Shown: positions 28,429-38,037 of the stretch, in pieces | Layout of the letters: each line of letters begins with the position of its first letter | How positions within the stretch are numbered: position 1 is the first letter of the stretch | Assembly: GCF_016508255.1 (NCBI RefSeq) | Contig: NZ_JADVKT010000001.1 | Coordinates: 372,001 to 436,000 of the forward strand | Direction of reading: 5' to 3' | Source of the DNA: Acinetobacter calcoaceticus | GTDB taxonomy: Bacteria > Pseudomonadota > Gammaproteobacteria > Pseudomonadales > Moraxellaceae | DNA length: 64,000 nucleotides | Notes under the pieces: generated by a model | Told to the model about the DNA's origin: nothing | Seen by the model: the letters and a program-made list of their open reading frames with translations, nothing else | Database searches by the model: none | Position numbers and translations under genes: made by a program

Positions 28429-28809
28429 ATGAAAAAAATAATTTTAGCAAGTGCTTTAAGCAGTGTTGTTTTATTACTTGGCGCTTGTGCCACCACCCCT
28501 AAAAACACTTTAGCGGTTCAAAAAGAAAATAATCAATTTGAGGTAACTGGCATTGGTAAAACAAATTTAATTGCGAAAAATAACGCGATTAGTGCTGCTC
28601 AAAAAACTTGTTCAAAAAATACTACACCTGTTGTTGTAGATGAAAAAACAACATATCACGGTGTATTAAAAGATGTAGTAAGCGAGAAAACTGGTCAAAT
28701 GGTTGAAGCCGCAGCTGGTGTTATTGGCACATTAACTGGTAAAAATGCATCACTCGCTAAAGATGATGATTACCAAACCACGCTCACCTTCTATTGTAAA
28801 ATTAATTAA
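28429..28809 (+). CDS. Small lipoprotein of unknown function
   Basis: The 126-residue protein begins with a lipoprotein signal peptide (lipobox LGAC, Cys20) and has a roughly 100-residue mature part that includes two further cysteines (AQKTCSKN and FYCKIN) which could form a disulfide. I do not recognise the family; the NAISAAQKTC helix recalls small periplasmic stress lipoproteins. It is monocistronic with a strong terminator. Confidence 0.75.
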   Translation: MKKIILASALSSVVLLLGACATTPKNTLAVQKENNQFEVTGIGKTNLIAKNNAISAAQKTCSKNTTPVVVDEKTTYHGVLKDVVSEKTGQMVEAAAGVIGTLTGKNASLAKDDDYQTTLTFYCKIN

Positions 28810-28811
28810 TC

Positions 28812-28846
28812 AAAAAAAATCCCAATCAAATGATTGGGATTTTTTT
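28812..28846. terminator. Bidirectional terminator, lipoprotein / rhlB
   Basis: A stem of about 16 bp (ATCCCAATCA / TGATTGGGAT extended by A/T runs) sits in the 38 bases between convergent stops, serving both genes. Confidence 0.9.
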
Positions 28847-28847
28847 A

Positions 28848-29999
28848 TTAGCAATACCCATCCAGACGGGTTAATGGCAATTTCTTACCAATTGCTTTTT
28901 CAATTTCTGGCAAGTAAAAAGCATCATCTTCTGAAAGAAAACTGATACTTACACCTTGTGATCCAGCACGGCCTGTACGACCAATGCGGTGCACATAATC
29001 ATCTGATTGCTCAGGCAAAGTATAGTTGATCACATGAGATACGCCATCAACATGAATACCACGGCCCGCAACATCCGTTGCGATCATGATGTTATTTTTA
29101 CCCTGCTTAAACTGATCTAACATTTTTAAACGTTTATCTTGAGCAATTTCACCTGAAAGCATCCCGACCCGATATCCATCTCTCTTTAAATGATCATAAA
29201 GACGACGTACTTGATCACGGCGATTAGCAAAAATCATTACTTTATCGATAGGCTCTTCGCGCAAAATATCTTGTAGCAAACGATATTTATCTTGTTTAGC
29301 AACGACATACACGCGTTGCTCAACATCGTTATTGGTTTTTTGCTCAGGCTCAATTTCAACAGTGATTGGTTCAAACAACCATTGTCTCGCTAAATTAAGC
29401 ACATCATAACTAAATGTAGCTGAGAACATGAGGGTTTGACGTTGTTCCTTACGCGGGGAATAACGCACGATACGTTTTACAGAAGGAATAAAACCCATGT
29501 CCAATAAGCGGTCTGCTTCATCGATGACTAGGAATTCAATTTGATCGAGCCAAACTTCTTTTTGTTCTACAAAATCAATGAGACGCCCAGGAGTGGCAAC
29601 TATGATATCGACAAAATTAGCATCTAGCTGTTTCTTTTGCTTATCAAAATCTACGCCACCTAACAGTGTCACGATGTGTAAATCTGAAAATTTTGTGAGT
29701 AACTTTGCATCGCTTTCGATTTGCAATGCCAATTCACGGGTAGGTGCCAAAATCAAGGCACGTGGCTCACCACGAAAACGCTGCTCTTGAATTGGGTTAT
29801 GTAACAAGTCATTAATTACACTAATAAGGAAAGCAGCAGTTTTACCCGTTCCTGTTTGCGCTCTACCAATTGCATCATGTCCGCCCAACGTATATTTTAA
29901 AACCTTTTGCTGAATCGGGGTCATTTGCTTAAACCCTAAAGCATCAATCGCCTTTTTAAGTTGCGGATGTAAATTCAAGGTTTCAAAACCAGATGTCAT
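28848..29999 (-). CDS. rhlB: DEAD-box RNA helicase RhlB-like
   Basis: The 383-residue ATP-dependent RNA helicase has the Q motif (GFKQMTPIQQ), Walker A AQTGTGKTAAF, PTRELALQI, DEAD in LVIDEADRLLDMGF, SAT in LMFSATF, and HRIGRTGRAGSQG. It is short, lacking a basic C-terminal tail; the closest E. coli relative is RhlB (421), which unwinds RNA in the degradosome. I start at the ATG 29999; an in-frame ATG at 30017 would add six residues. Divergent cold-shock gene nearby. Confidence 0.88.
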   Translation of the reverse strand: MTSGFETLNLHPQLKKAIDALGFKQMTPIQQKVLKYTLGGHDAIGRAQTGTGKTAAFLISVINDLLHNPIQEQRFRGEPRALILAPTRELALQIESDAKLLTKFSDLHIVTLLGGVDFDKQKKQLDANFVDIIVATPGRLIDFVEQKEVWLDQIEFLVIDEADRLLDMGFIPSVKRIVRYSPRKEQRQTLMFSATFSYDVLNLARQWLFEPITVEIEPEQKTNNDVEQRVYVVAKQDKYRLLQDILREEPIDKVMIFANRRDQVRRLYDHLKRDGYRVGMLSGEIAQDKRLKMLDQFKQGKNNIMIATDVAGRGIHVDGVSHVINYTLPEQSDDYVHRIGRTGRAGSQGVSISFLSEDDAFYLPEIEKAIGKKLPLTRLDGYC

Positions 30000-30050
30000 A
30001 AATACGTGCTCTAACAAACAATCTCTCTAATGAGAAGATCATTATAAACA

Positions 30051-30079
30051 AAAACGCCCCAATTCAAAAATTGGAGCGT
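30051..30079 (-). terminator. Terminator of the second cold-shock gene
   Basis: On the - strand ACGCTCCAATT pairs with AATTGGGGCGT (one G-U pair) and is followed by a U-run, 23 bases after the csp stop. Confidence 0.8.
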
Positions 30080-30101
30080 CCATGATTCATCAAAAGATGA
30101 A

Positions 30102-30314
30102 TTAGTCTAAAGGCTGAACGTTTTCAGCTTGAAAACCTTTTTGACCTTGTACCACACTAAATTCTACGCGTTGGCCGTCACGTAAAGAACGGTGGCCATC
30201 ACCTACGATTGCGCGGAAATGAACGAATACGTCGTCACCGCCGTTACGTTGAATAAAGCCAAAACCTTTAGTGTCGTTAAACCACTTTACTACGCCTTGT
30301 TCGCGAGCTGTCAT
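30102..30314 (-). CDS. Cold-shock domain protein (second copy)
   Basis: The 70-residue single cold-shock domain has RNP-1 KGFGFIQ (about 16-22) and RNP-2 VFVHF (about 29-33). It differs from the 4901-5110 copy at about a third of positions, including a more polar loop (RNGGDD), so the two are paralogues rather than a recent duplication. It probably acts as an RNA chaperone. A gap of about 370 bases upstream leaves room for a long structured leader. Confidence 0.9.
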   Translation of the reverse strand: MTAREQGVVKWFNDTKGFGFIQRNGGDDVFVHFRAIVGDGHRSLRDGQRVEFSVVQGQKGFQAENVQPLD

Positions 30315-30690
30315 AAGTCAATCCTCAGATGTTGAAAAAAGGACCTTCCGGTGTTGCAAACAGCAGAGCAAACAAGTGTTTAAAATATTTATAATCTTAA
30401 AGCTTGTAATCATTCTGTAAAACTATCAACAATTTCCGGTTACATCCATTTGTTATAAGATTTTTAAACCAATTTAAGTGTGCGGTAAATCCTAAAACGG
30501 TTCGAGCTTACCACGGGTTTATGACAATTAATAGAATTTTTTTCAATTATTCCCCGTATTTTTAGTCCTTTTTTTAAACAGCTTATTACAATATTTTTTA
30601 TAGGTAATTGCTTGTTTCTTCTTTTATAAAATGTGCAGCGTTTATAAAAAAATTTGTTAGAATAGTCTTTTTTAGTTGTTTTGATGATGA
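30315..30690. other. Intergenic csp / tusA
   Basis: This divergent gap should contain the cold-shock leader (- strand) and the tusA promoter. It is AT-rich with several T-runs. No defined hairpin, box or open frame was convincing. Confidence 0.4.
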
Positions 30691-30936
30691 ATGACCGATA
30701 CTTCTTCTACTACAGCACCCATTGAAATTAATGCCTTGGGCCAACCTTGTCCGATGCCTTTATTAATGTTGAAACGCGAACTCAAAAAAGTATCGGGTAA
30801 ACAGCTATTCTTATTAAAATCTTCTGACCCTCATAGTGAAATAGATGTAACTCGTTACTGTGGTTTACACCATTTTATGTGTCAGACTACACATATATCT
30901 GAAAGAGAATTTCACTATTTAATTGAAACTCAATAA
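30691..30936 (+). CDS. tusA: TusA-family sulfur carrier
   Basis: The 81-residue protein has the family signature around the sulfur-carrying cysteine (LGQPCPMPLLMLKRELKK, Cys20) and the beta-alpha-beta-beta fold pattern of TusA/SirA. Such proteins relay persulfide sulfur from a cysteine desulfurase to tRNA 2-thiouridine, molybdopterin or other targets. No other tus gene is nearby, so the precise target is not shown. It lies upstream of rpoH on the same strand. Confidence 0.85.
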   Translation: MTDTSSTTAPIEINALGQPCPMPLLMLKRELKKVSGKQLFLLKSSDPHSEIDVTRYCGLHHFMCQTTHISEREFHYLIETQ

Positions 30937-31069
30937 TTCTTTGCTAAACTAAAAGATTAGAAATTGCATAAAATTTTACATTTCTCTACCCAATTTTCCT
31001 TAATTATGAAGCTGATTCAAATTAAGATGAATTTATTGGTTATCCCATCCGATCCTACAAGGAGAAATC

Positions 31070-31936
31070 ATGAGTGACAGCAGCAATCAATTGATGCCCC
31101 TGTCATTGTCTGCGCCCGGTGTAAACCTTGGTGCATATATCAGTACTGTCAATCAGATTCCTATTTTAACGGCCGAGCAAGAAAAAGAACTTGCTGAACG
31201 TTATTATTATGACCAAGATCTTGATGCCGCAAAAATGCTGGTAATGTCGCATTTACGTTTCGTCGTTCACATTGCGCGCAGCTATGCAGGTTATGGCCTA
31301 CCACAAGGCGACCTTATTCAAGAAGGTAATTTAGGCTTAATGAAAGCCGTGAAGCGTTTCGACCCAAATATGGGCGTGCGTCTTGTATCTTTTGCCGTCC
31401 ACTGGATTAAGGCAGAAATTCACGAATACGTTATTCGCAACTGGCGTATTGTCAAAATTGCAACGACTAAAGCACAGCGTAAATTATTTTTCAATTTACG
31501 TAGTTTAAAAAAATCGAGTAAAAAATTAACGCTCGAAGAAGCTCAATCGATTGCGAATGACTTAAATGTTACTGCAGAACAAGTTCTGGAGATGGAAGGT
31601 CGTTTAACTGCTTATGACGCTGCTTTTGAAGCTCAAGGCGACGACGACGATGACACTCCACATACTGCACCTGCATTGTATCTTGAAGATAACCGCTATG
31701 ATCCAGCTCGTTTAGTTGAAAATGAAGACTGGGAAGAGCAAAGTACATCTGCTTTACATGATGCAATGGATCAGTTAGATGATCGTTCGCGTAATATTTT
31801 ACAACGTCGTTGGTTAGATGATGACAAGTCTACTCTCCACGAGTTAGCGGCCGAATATAATGTATCAGCAGAGCGTATTCGCCAGCTTGAAAAGAATGCA
31901 ATGGAAAAAATTAAAATTGCTATGTCTGCAAGCTAA
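31070..31936 (+). CDS. rpoH: Heat-shock sigma factor RpoH (sigma32)
   Basis: The 288-residue sigma70-family factor directs transcription of heat-shock genes. It has region 2 ([28 protein letters not shown], given here as the span about 63-90), the core-binding [19 protein letters not shown] segment, a variable RpoH-type central part, and region 4.2 ([19 protein letters not shown]). Start has AAGGAG at good spacing. An aspartate-rich insert (GDDDDD) lies near residue 190. Leader-based thermosensing as in E. coli is possible but was not resolved. Confidence 0.95.
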   Translation: MSDSSNQLMPLSLSAPGVNLGAYISTVNQIPILTAEQEKELAERYYYDQDLDAAKMLVMSHLRFVVHIARSYAGYGLPQGDLIQEGNLGLMKAVKRFDPNMGVRLVSFAVHWIKAEIHEYVIRNWRIVKIATTKAQRKLFFNLRSLKKSSKKLTLEEAQSIANDLNVTAEQVLEMEGRLTAYDAAFEAQGDDDDDTPHTAPALYLEDNRYDPARLVENEDWEEQSTSALHDAMDQLDDRSRNILQRRWLDDDKSTLHELAAEYNVSAERIRQLEKNAMEKIKIAMSAS

Positions 31937-31951
31937 AATAAGTTTAAAAAT

Positions 31952-31977
31952 AAAAGGGCGATTAGCCCTTTTGTTTT
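31952..31977 (+). terminator. Terminator of rpoH
   Basis: AAAAGGGC and GCCCTTTT pair around a five-base loop and are followed by TGTTTT, 15 bases after the stop. Confidence 0.85.
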
Positions 31978-32045
31978 ATCTGGCTATGTTTAGCCAACCC
32001 AATCTATGATAACGTTGCCCTTCATTATTCATTTGCGTTTTTGTT

Positions 32046-32411
32046 ATGTGGATTGCCATTTCAGCCCTTAATCTTGCCTTTGCAGTCATGTTGGGTGCGT
32101 TTGGAGCACATGGTCTTAAAGCTCACGCGAGTCCTGAGCAACTTGTTTGGTGGCATACTGCAACCGACTATTTTTTCTACCATGCTTTAGGTCTCTTAGC
32201 ACTTGGTATTTTAAGCAAAGTCATCCTTACGTTCCCCATTAAATTACCATTTATATTGATTCAGATCGGTATTTTATTCTTCTGTGGTTCACTCTATATC
32301 ATGGCACTTGGATTACCGAGAATTTTAGGGGCAATTACCCCAATTGGTGGAGCATTTATGATAGCTGGATGGCTCGTTTTGGCTTGGAATGCTTTCAAAT
32401 ACGCAAAATAA
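32046..32411 (+). CDS. DUF423 membrane protein
   Basis: The 121-residue protein has four hydrophobic helices and the DUF423 signature at its start (NLAFAVMLGAFGAHGLKAH) and end (GGAFMIAGWLVLAWNAFK). Function of the family is unknown. It ends 13 bases before the thiS start and is likely cotranscribed with thiSG. Confidence 0.9.
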   Translation: MWIAISALNLAFAVMLGAFGAHGLKAHASPEQLVWWHTATDYFFYHALGLLALGILSKVILTFPIKLPFILIQIGILFFCGSLYIMALGLPRILGAITPIGGAFMIAGWLVLAWNAFKYAK

Positions 32412-32424
32412 TTGGAATGTGATC

Positions 32425-32622
32425 ATGCAAATTTATTTAAATGGCGAAATAACGGACACGCCTTGTCAAAACCTCATGCAACTTATTCAGGCTTTAACAC
32501 TTGAAGGAAAAAGATTTGCTGTCGAATATAACCAGCAAATTATTCCAAAAAGCAAATTAGAGCAAATCACTATTGCTCAACATGACCGTATCGAAATTAT
32601 TCACGCTGTTGGCGGCGGCTAA
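32425..32622 (+). CDS. thiS: Thiamine sulfur-carrier protein ThiS
   Basis: The 65-residue ubiquitin-fold protein begins MQIYLNGE and ends VGGG, giving the C-terminal Gly-Gly that is adenylated and thiocarboxylated to supply sulfur for the thiazole ring. An upstream in-frame ATG at 32389 lies inside the DUF423 gene, so I chose 32425, preceded by GGAA. It is followed after 13 bases by thiG. No TPP riboswitch is visible upstream. Confidence 0.92.
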   Translation: MQIYLNGEITDTPCQNLMQLIQALTLEGKRFAVEYNQQIIPKSKLEQITIAQHDRIEIIHAVGGG

Positions 32623-32635
32623 GTCGGAGTTATCC

Positions 32636-33421
32636 ATGCAAGACACCCCTCTCATTATTGGTTCACGTTCTTTTCAATCTCGTTTATTGGTAGGAACTGG
32701 CAAATATAAAGACCTACATGAAACAGATTTAGCCATTCAAGCGAGTGGTGCTGAAATCGTAACTGTCGCAATCCGCCGTGTGAATATTGGACAAAACCCA
32801 GATCAGCCAAATTTACTCTCTGTTATTCCACCGGAGAAATATACAATTTTGCCCAATACGGCAGGTTGTTTTGATGCTGATAGCGCAGTGCGTACTTGCA
32901 TGTTAGCGCGTGAGCTTCTAGACGGTCACAATTTAGTTAAACTTGAAGTTTTGGGCGACGAAAAGACCTTATATCCAAATGTAACTGAGACTTTAAAAGC
33001 GGCTCGCACTTTGATTGACGACGGTTTTGAGATTATGGTCTACACATCTGATGATCCGATCATTGCTCAAGAACTTGAAAGTATGGGCTGTGTTGCGATT
33101 ATGCCTTTAGGTAGTCTCATTGGTTCAGGTTTGGGTATTTTAAACCCGCACACTATTTCAATTATTAAAGAAAATGCAAAAGTACCAGTTTTGGTAGATG
33201 CAGGTGTTGGTACAGCAAGTGATGCAGCTATTGCTATGGAACTTGGTTGTGACGGCGTACTCATGAATACAGCGATTGCTGCTGCTCAAAATCCTATATT
33301 GATGGCTTCTGCAATGAAAAAAGCAGTTGAAGCTGGACGTGAAGCATTTTTAGCTGGACGTATGCCACGCAAACGTATGGCAAATGCAAGTTCACCAGAG
33401 ACAGGTTATTTCTTTAAATAA
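32636..33421 (+). CDS. thiG: Thiazole synthase ThiG
   Basis: The 261-residue TIM-barrel enzyme condenses deoxyxylulose 5-phosphate, dehydroglycine and ThiS-borne sulfur into the thiamine thiazole. Motifs are [11 protein letters not shown] at the N-terminus, [16 protein letters not shown] with the Schiff-base lysine, and [15 protein letters not shown]. An upstream in-frame ATG at 32573 lies within thiS, so I start at 32636, with GGAG eight bases upstream. Confidence 0.96.
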   Translation: MQDTPLIIGSRSFQSRLLVGTGKYKDLHETDLAIQASGAEIVTVAIRRVNIGQNPDQPNLLSVIPPEKYTILPNTAGCFDADSAVRTCMLARELLDGHNLVKLEVLGDEKTLYPNVTETLKAARTLIDDGFEIMVYTSDDPIIAQELESMGCVAIMPLGSLIGSGLGILNPHTISIIKENAKVPVLVDAGVGTASDAAIAMELGCDGVLMNTAIAAAQNPILMASAMKKAVEAGREAFLAGRMPRKRMANASSPETGYFFK

Positions 33422-33744
33422 GTTAACTCTGCATGTTCTAGGGCGAACACAGTTCGCCCGCTACATACGCAAACATTAAATTAAACATAATGACAATTAC
33501 TCATCTTATTTATTTAATCAAGGGGAAACTATCTTCATTAAAGAGATAAAATATTATTCCTAACCCAATAGTTATTAGTTCAATTTAAATATTTTTCTAA
33601 AGTTATTTTTATATTTTACCTATATTTATCTGACCTTATAGAAGGCATATCAAATTGACAAGTGACTAAAGCTGATCTACTGAGCATTTTAGAGCTTTAA
33701 ATCCATTCTTAAATCACTCCTTATCATTCAAATCTAATATTTAT
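33422..33744. other. Intergenic with hairpin after thiG
   Basis: A 7-bp GC-rich stem (GGGCGAA / TTCGCCC, 33441-33459) lies 20 bases after the thiG stop but has no U-run, so it may be a Rho-dependent end or a stabilising 3' hairpin. The remaining 280 bases are AT-rich with nothing recognisable. Confidence 0.5.
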
Positions 33745-34143
33745 TCAGTTCAAATTATATTGATCTCTCAGTTTCCTAATAAAAGGTGTTATCTTCCAAC
33801 TATCCTCAAATGGTTCTGTCCCATTTGCCCAATAAAGCACTGTTTGTGTATGCAAATCAAGATTATTTTCAACAAGAGATAATGTATGATACCAACGAAT
33901 ATCCCCCTCTAAATCATCCACTTCTTCAAAAGATTGAAAAAGCATTTCAATCAACAGAAATCGCTCATCTTCTGTAATATCATTTAGACCATACACACTC
34001 AAAAAATCATCTATATGCTCTACATCAGCAACTTCGTACTCCCAATCTTGCATTTCATCGTGATAAAATAATTTCAATCTTTCTGCCAATGCCATCCTAG
34101 CACTTATGTTTGGGAATTTAGGAGTGTTTAAACTATTTTCCAT
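33745..34143 (-). CDS. Acidic protein of unknown function
   Basis: The 132-residue protein is acidic and predicted soluble, with aromatic-rich helices (RLKLFYHDEMQDWEYEV, FLLIEMLFQSFEEVDD). I do not recognise a family. Its ATG overlaps the stop of the HD-domain gene by 11 bases (ATGGAAAATAG), so it is translationally coupled as the last gene of yaaA-HD-unknown. Confidence 0.65.
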   Translation of the reverse strand: MENSLNTPKFPNISARMALAERLKLFYHDEMQDWEYEVADVEHIDDFLSVYGLNDITEDERFLLIEMLFQSFEEVDDLEGDIRWYHTLSLVENNLDLHTQTVLYWANGTEPFEDSWKITPFIRKLRDQYNLN

Positions 34144-34792
34144 CTAGTAGTTCCCTTAAATTCTCTTTCGCTCTCCGCTCAAAATTCTGTTGAAAATACT
34201 CTGTTTGATAAAGTGGCTCAGACTGATAAAAATGCGCTAAAACTTCTTTTCTTTTAATGGAATATACGTCTGGATCAACCCAAGAATATTCCTGCTGAAT
34301 TTGCTGTTCATATTGTAGAAAACGCTCTGGAGTAGCAGCTAAAATACCTAAATCAATATCCAACAAAAATTGTAAATCTAACTCATTAGTCGGTACATGT
34401 TTTTGCGTGGCAAGAATCCAACGCTTTACTTTATGAACTATATTTACTGATAAATCTTGAGCCATATATTGTTCAAATAACTCAGCACTTCTAAGCTCAT
34501 TATCTTTAGCTTGCGGGTCATAGATAACATCATGAAACCAAAGTGCCAATGCAACTGCATGTACATCATTTAATTTAGATTGAACTGATTCGAACAGACT
34601 TAAACATTCATATAAATGTTGAACTGTATGATAGGATCGCTGCTTTTCACTATAAGCAGCGATAAGTATATTGAAGCTTTTGTCTGGCTCAGAAAAATGA
34701 TAATGCTGATGCAGCTCAAACCAAACATGTTTCAATTTTGATAAATAAAGCTGCATCATCATATATTTTTCACTCTTAGGATTATTGCTCAT
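34133..34792 (-). CDS. HD-domain phosphohydrolase-like protein
   Basis: The 219-residue protein has HD-superfamily metal-binding motifs: [12 protein letters not shown] (first His), WFHDVIYDP (the HD pair) and [10 protein letters not shown], with a late LDIDLGIL Asp. The family hydrolyses phosphate esters of nucleotides; the substrate is unknown. I chose the ATG at 34792, which overlaps the yaaA stop by 11 bases (ATGAGCAATAA); an ATG at 34849 deeper inside yaaA would add 19 residues. Confidence 0.82.
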   Translation of the reverse strand: MSNNPKSEKYMMMQLYLSKLKHVWFELHQHYHFSEPDKSFNILIAAYSEKQRSYHTVQHLYECLSLFESVQSKLNDVHAVALALWFHDVIYDPQAKDNELRSAELFEQYMAQDLSVNIVHKVKRWILATQKHVPTNELDLQFLLDIDLGILAATPERFLQYEQQIQQEYSWVDPDVYSIKRKEVLAHFYQSEPLYQTEYFQQNFERRAKENLRELLDGK

Positions 34793-35561
34793 CCCTTTTA
34801 AATACCAACTCTTTTGCCGATGAGTTATCAGCATCAAAGTAGTAACCATCTGTATTAAACGCTTGAATATCTTCAGCTTTATTTAATTGGTTTTCAACAA
34901 TAAAACGAGCCATTAAACCGCGCGCTTTTTTCGCATAAAAACTAATGACTTTATATTTACCATTTTTCTGATCAAGAAAAACAGGCTTAACAATTTCAGC
35001 CTTAATTTTCTTCTCATTGACAGATTTGTAATATTCATCTGAAGCTAGGTTTACGAGCAATTCAGATTTAATTGCTGCCAAGTCTTCATTAATCTGGTTC
35101 GTGATAATGTCACCCCAGAATTCATACAAATTATGTCCACGCGTATTTTTTAATTTAGTGCCCATCTCAAGACGATAAGGCATCATCAAATCTAAAGGAC
35201 GCAATAAACCATATAATCCAGACAGCATACGTAAATGCTGCTGTGCAAAAGCAATATCTTTGTCTTTTAAGTGGTATGCATCTAAACCTGTATACACATC
35301 GCCTTTAAATGCGTAAATCGCCTGACGCGCGTTTGAAAAATCGAATTCCGATTTCCAATCTCTAAATCGGTTCGCATTCAGGGTAGAAATTTTCTCACTA
35401 ACACTCATTAAGCTCGCAATTTGTGAAGCAGAAAGTTTACGGCAAACATCGATTAATTGCGCTGAATGATCTAGCAAGCGAGGCTGAGTAAACTCATCTG
35501 TAGGTAACGCTGTTTCATAATCCAAAGTTTTTGCAGGAGAAATTAAAGCAAGCATAGACAA
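34782..35561 (-). CDS. yaaA: Peroxide stress protein YaaA (DUF328)
   Basis: The 259-residue protein begins [14 protein letters not shown] and contains [36 protein letters not shown] (span about 102-137) and the late [15 protein letters not shown], all diagnostic of YaaA. In E. coli it lowers intracellular free iron and protects DNA during peroxide stress. Length matches (258). First gene of a tightly overlapping three-gene unit. Confidence 0.95.
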   Translation of the reverse strand: MSMLALISPAKTLDYETALPTDEFTQPRLLDHSAQLIDVCRKLSASQIASLMSVSEKISTLNANRFRDWKSEFDFSNARQAIYAFKGDVYTGLDAYHLKDKDIAFAQQHLRMLSGLYGLLRPLDLMMPYRLEMGTKLKNTRGHNLYEFWGDIITNQINEDLAAIKSELLVNLASDEYYKSVNEKKIKAEIVKPVFLDQKNGKYKVISFYAKKARGLMARFIVENQLNKAEDIQAFNTDGYYFDADNSSAKELVFKRDEQ

Positions 35562-35680
35562 CCTGAAAAAATTATTCTTAATACCAACTATAACAGTAGA
35601 TATTTTTTAATGCTAACTCGTGTTTTCAATGGCGACTATCGGTAAAATAGTATCACGTATTGTTATTTAGCGGTTCTTAT

Positions 35681-36313
35681 ATGTCTGAGCAAACTTTCAT
35701 CCAGGGTCCAGTAGGTAAAATTGAACTTTTCGTTGACCGCCCTGAAGGTGAAATCAAAGGCTTTGCGGTTGTTTGTCATCCGCACCCATTGCAAGGTGGA
35801 ACCCCTCAACATAAAGTCCCTGCCCTTTTAACCCAAATCTTTAATGAATATGGTTGCATTGTTTATCGTCCTAGTTTCCGTGGCTTAGGCGGCAGTGAAG
35901 GTATTCATGATGAAGGCCATGGTGAAACTGAAGATATCTTGGCTGTAATTGAACATGTTCGTCAGCTTCATGAAGGCCTGCCATTTTATGCAGGTGGCTT
36001 TAGTTTCGGCTCACATGTTCTGGCAAAATGCTTTGCACAGCTGCCCCCTGAATTACGACCTATACAGTTAATTTTGTGCGGTTTACCAACGGCTACTGTA
36101 GTGGGTTTACGCCACTATAAAACACCAGAAATTCAAGGTGATATTCTACTCATTCATGGTGAGCAAGATGACATTACATTGCTTTCAGATGCAATTGCAT
36201 GGGCAAAACCGCAGAAGCATCCAATTACGATTTTACCAGGCGCCAATCACTTCTTTACAGGCTATTTAAAACAGCTTCGTCAAATCATTACACGTTTTAT
36301 TATCATGAAATAA
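35681..36313 (+). CDS. Alpha/beta hydrolase (YsgA/DUF-type small dienelactone-hydrolase-like)
   Basis: The 210-residue soluble hydrolase has CHPHPLQGGTPQHKV at the N-terminal oxyanion region, RPSFRGLGGSEG, the nucleophile elbow GGFSFGSH (Ser in G-F-S-F-G), an Asp in HGEQDDI and a His in GANHFF, so the catalytic triad is complete. Substrate unknown. The ATG at 35681 is preferred over an upstream in-frame start at 35660 that precedes the conserved part. Confidence 0.85.
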   Translation: MSEQTFIQGPVGKIELFVDRPEGEIKGFAVVCHPHPLQGGTPQHKVPALLTQIFNEYGCIVYRPSFRGLGGSEGIHDEGHGETEDILAVIEHVRQLHEGLPFYAGGFSFGSHVLAKCFAQLPPELRPIQLILCGLPTATVVGLRHYKTPEIQGDILLIHGEQDDITLLSDAIAWAKPQKHPITILPGANHFFTGYLKQLRQIITRFIIMK

Positions 36314-36320
36314 TTTAGTT

Positions 36321-36355
36321 TGATGGACATAGATCAAATCTATGTCCATCATTTC
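36321..36355. terminator. Bidirectional terminator, hydrolase / rtcR
   Basis: A perfect 14-bp stem (TGATGGACATAGAT / ATCTATGTCCATCA) with a three-base CAA loop lies between the convergent stops. The U-run is short. Confidence 0.8.
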
Positions 36356-36371
36356 ATAAGCCCTGTAACTA

Positions 36372-37970
36372 CTAAAAACTATTCCAACTTAGCCCAAAGC
36401 GGGCCAAATATTTTTTCACCCGGTCGCTATCGTTGGTTGTATTACGTTGTTTACGAGACACCGAAAAGAGCTGTCTTCCGGCCTCTGCCATTGATTTTGA
36501 ATTTTCACAAACCTTAAGCACGCCACGTAATTGAATCTGATCAAACTCGTCTATTTGCTCTAGTTGTTCAGAACTCAAATAATTCAACAAAATGTCTGCA
36601 TCTCCACCGTTGCAAGATGCTGTCTGAATGAGCCAAAGTTGCTTTAGGCGTTGAATTTCTCTTTTTACTGTTTCACTGTGAATTAACTCACCTTGCGATA
36701 AAGTTGCCAAACGAGTTACGCTCGCTGCTAAATCTCTAAAATTACCTTGCCAAGTTGCATCTGCTGATTTAGCAAATTTCAAATACATTTCTAAAGCATC
36801 ACGTTGAAAACGTAATTGTCTTTGATGAATTGCCGCAAAGCGCTGTAGCTCAAACTCAATGTTTGGTGCAATATCTTCTACTCGGTCTTTTAAATTTGGT
36901 AAAAAGAACGTCCACGTATTTAAACGAGCCCATAAATCTTCACGAAAACGGCCAGCTTGGACTTCATCACGCAAATCACGGTTAGTACCTGCAATTAGTT
37001 GAAAATCTGCCTGAATTTCCTTATCACTCCCAACAGGAAAAAAGCTTTTATCTTCTAGTGCTTTTAGTAACATTGCTTGCTCATCAAGCCCTAACTCACC
37101 AATTTCATCTAAAAATAAAATTCCTTGATCAGCACTTTTTAATAAACCAGCACGAGAAGCAGCCGCTCCTGTAAATGCACCTTTTATGTGACCAAATAAG
37201 GTTGACATGGCACTATCGCCACGTAAGGTTGCACAGTTAACATCGATAAAGCGACCGCTGAACTGGAATTTATCTTTCTTTAACTGAAAAATCTGTTTTG
37301 CCAAATGAGACTTACCAACACCTGTTGCACCCATGATTAAGATAGGCGCACTAGAACGGGTTGCAACTAATTCAACTTCCTCAATAAGTTGGTTAAACGC
37401 TTTATTATGAGTAGAAATATTCGCTTTAAGCTGTTGCCAATTTTGCTTTTGTTCATCATCGAATCGCTGTTTTAAAACATCGTATCGAGACAAGTCCAAA
37501 TCAATAATTCTGTATTCACCCTCTGGTGTCTTTGGTTGATTAGGTGAACTTTGAATGAGTTGAGCTGGTAAATAATGCGCATCTACCAATAAATACCAAC
37601 AAATTTGGGCAACATGTGTTCCCGTTGTGATATGCAATAAATAGTTATTTTTTTCCACATCAAACGGATAGGTTTTTACAAAGTCATAAAGCGCTCCATA
37701 TACCTCGGCAAAATCCCAAGGGTCTTTAATACTGACCTTATGTCCAGCAACCTGTGTTTGTGGAGAAATTTCTTTTGCGTCTAAGGCTATAGATTTAACT
37801 AAATTATGATGTTGTCGGTCATGTAACAATACCAATTCATCTACAAGTAAATCTTCATGCATTAACAGACTAATCGTGGGACGCCAACGTTGCCAACGAT
37901 CTGGCTTTCTCCCTTGATCAAGGGTAGAACCAACAAAGCCAATAACGACTGTTTTCTTTACATCCGCCAT
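36372..37970 (-). CDS. rtcR: RtcR, CARF/AAA+ sigma54 activator of RNA repair
   Basis: The 532-residue regulator has an N-terminal CARF-like sensor domain (about 1-180), an AAA+ sigma54 activator domain with Walker A GATGVGKS (215-222) and the sigma54-contacting GAFTGA (264-269), and a C-terminal helix-turn-helix region. RtcR senses RNA fragments or ends and activates the rtc operon. It is separated from its target by rnz, and a correctly spaced -24/-12 element precedes rtcB. Confidence 0.94.
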   Translation of the reverse strand: MADVKKTVVIGFVGSTLDQGRKPDRWQRWRPTISLLMHEDLLVDELVLLHDRQHHNLVKSIALDAKEISPQTQVAGHKVSIKDPWDFAEVYGALYDFVKTYPFDVEKNNYLLHITTGTHVAQICWYLLVDAHYLPAQLIQSSPNQPKTPEGEYRIIDLDLSRYDVLKQRFDDEQKQNWQQLKANISTHNKAFNQLIEEVELVATRSSAPILIMGATGVGKSHLAKQIFQLKKDKFQFSGRFIDVNCATLRGDSAMSTLFGHIKGAFTGAAASRAGLLKSADQGILFLDEIGELGLDEQAMLLKALEDKSFFPVGSDKEIQADFQLIAGTNRDLRDEVQAGRFREDLWARLNTWTFFLPNLKDRVEDIAPNIEFELQRFAAIHQRQLRFQRDALEMYLKFAKSADATWQGNFRDLAASVTRLATLSQGELIHSETVKREIQRLKQLWLIQTASCNGGDADILLNYLSSEQLEQIDEFDQIQLRGVLKVCENSKSMAEAGRQLFSVSRKQRNTTNDSDRVKKYLARFGLSWNSF

Positions 37971-38037
37971 AATTTCTATAAAATTTTATAAGTGTCTATA
38001 ATATACAATACGCATTTGACCAAAAAATTCCAAGAAT

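Noticed and set aside
32412-32424. TPP riboswitch for thiSG
   Set aside because: There are only 13 bases between the DUF423 stop and thiS, and no conserved TPP aptamer sequence was found upstream of the DUF423 gene.
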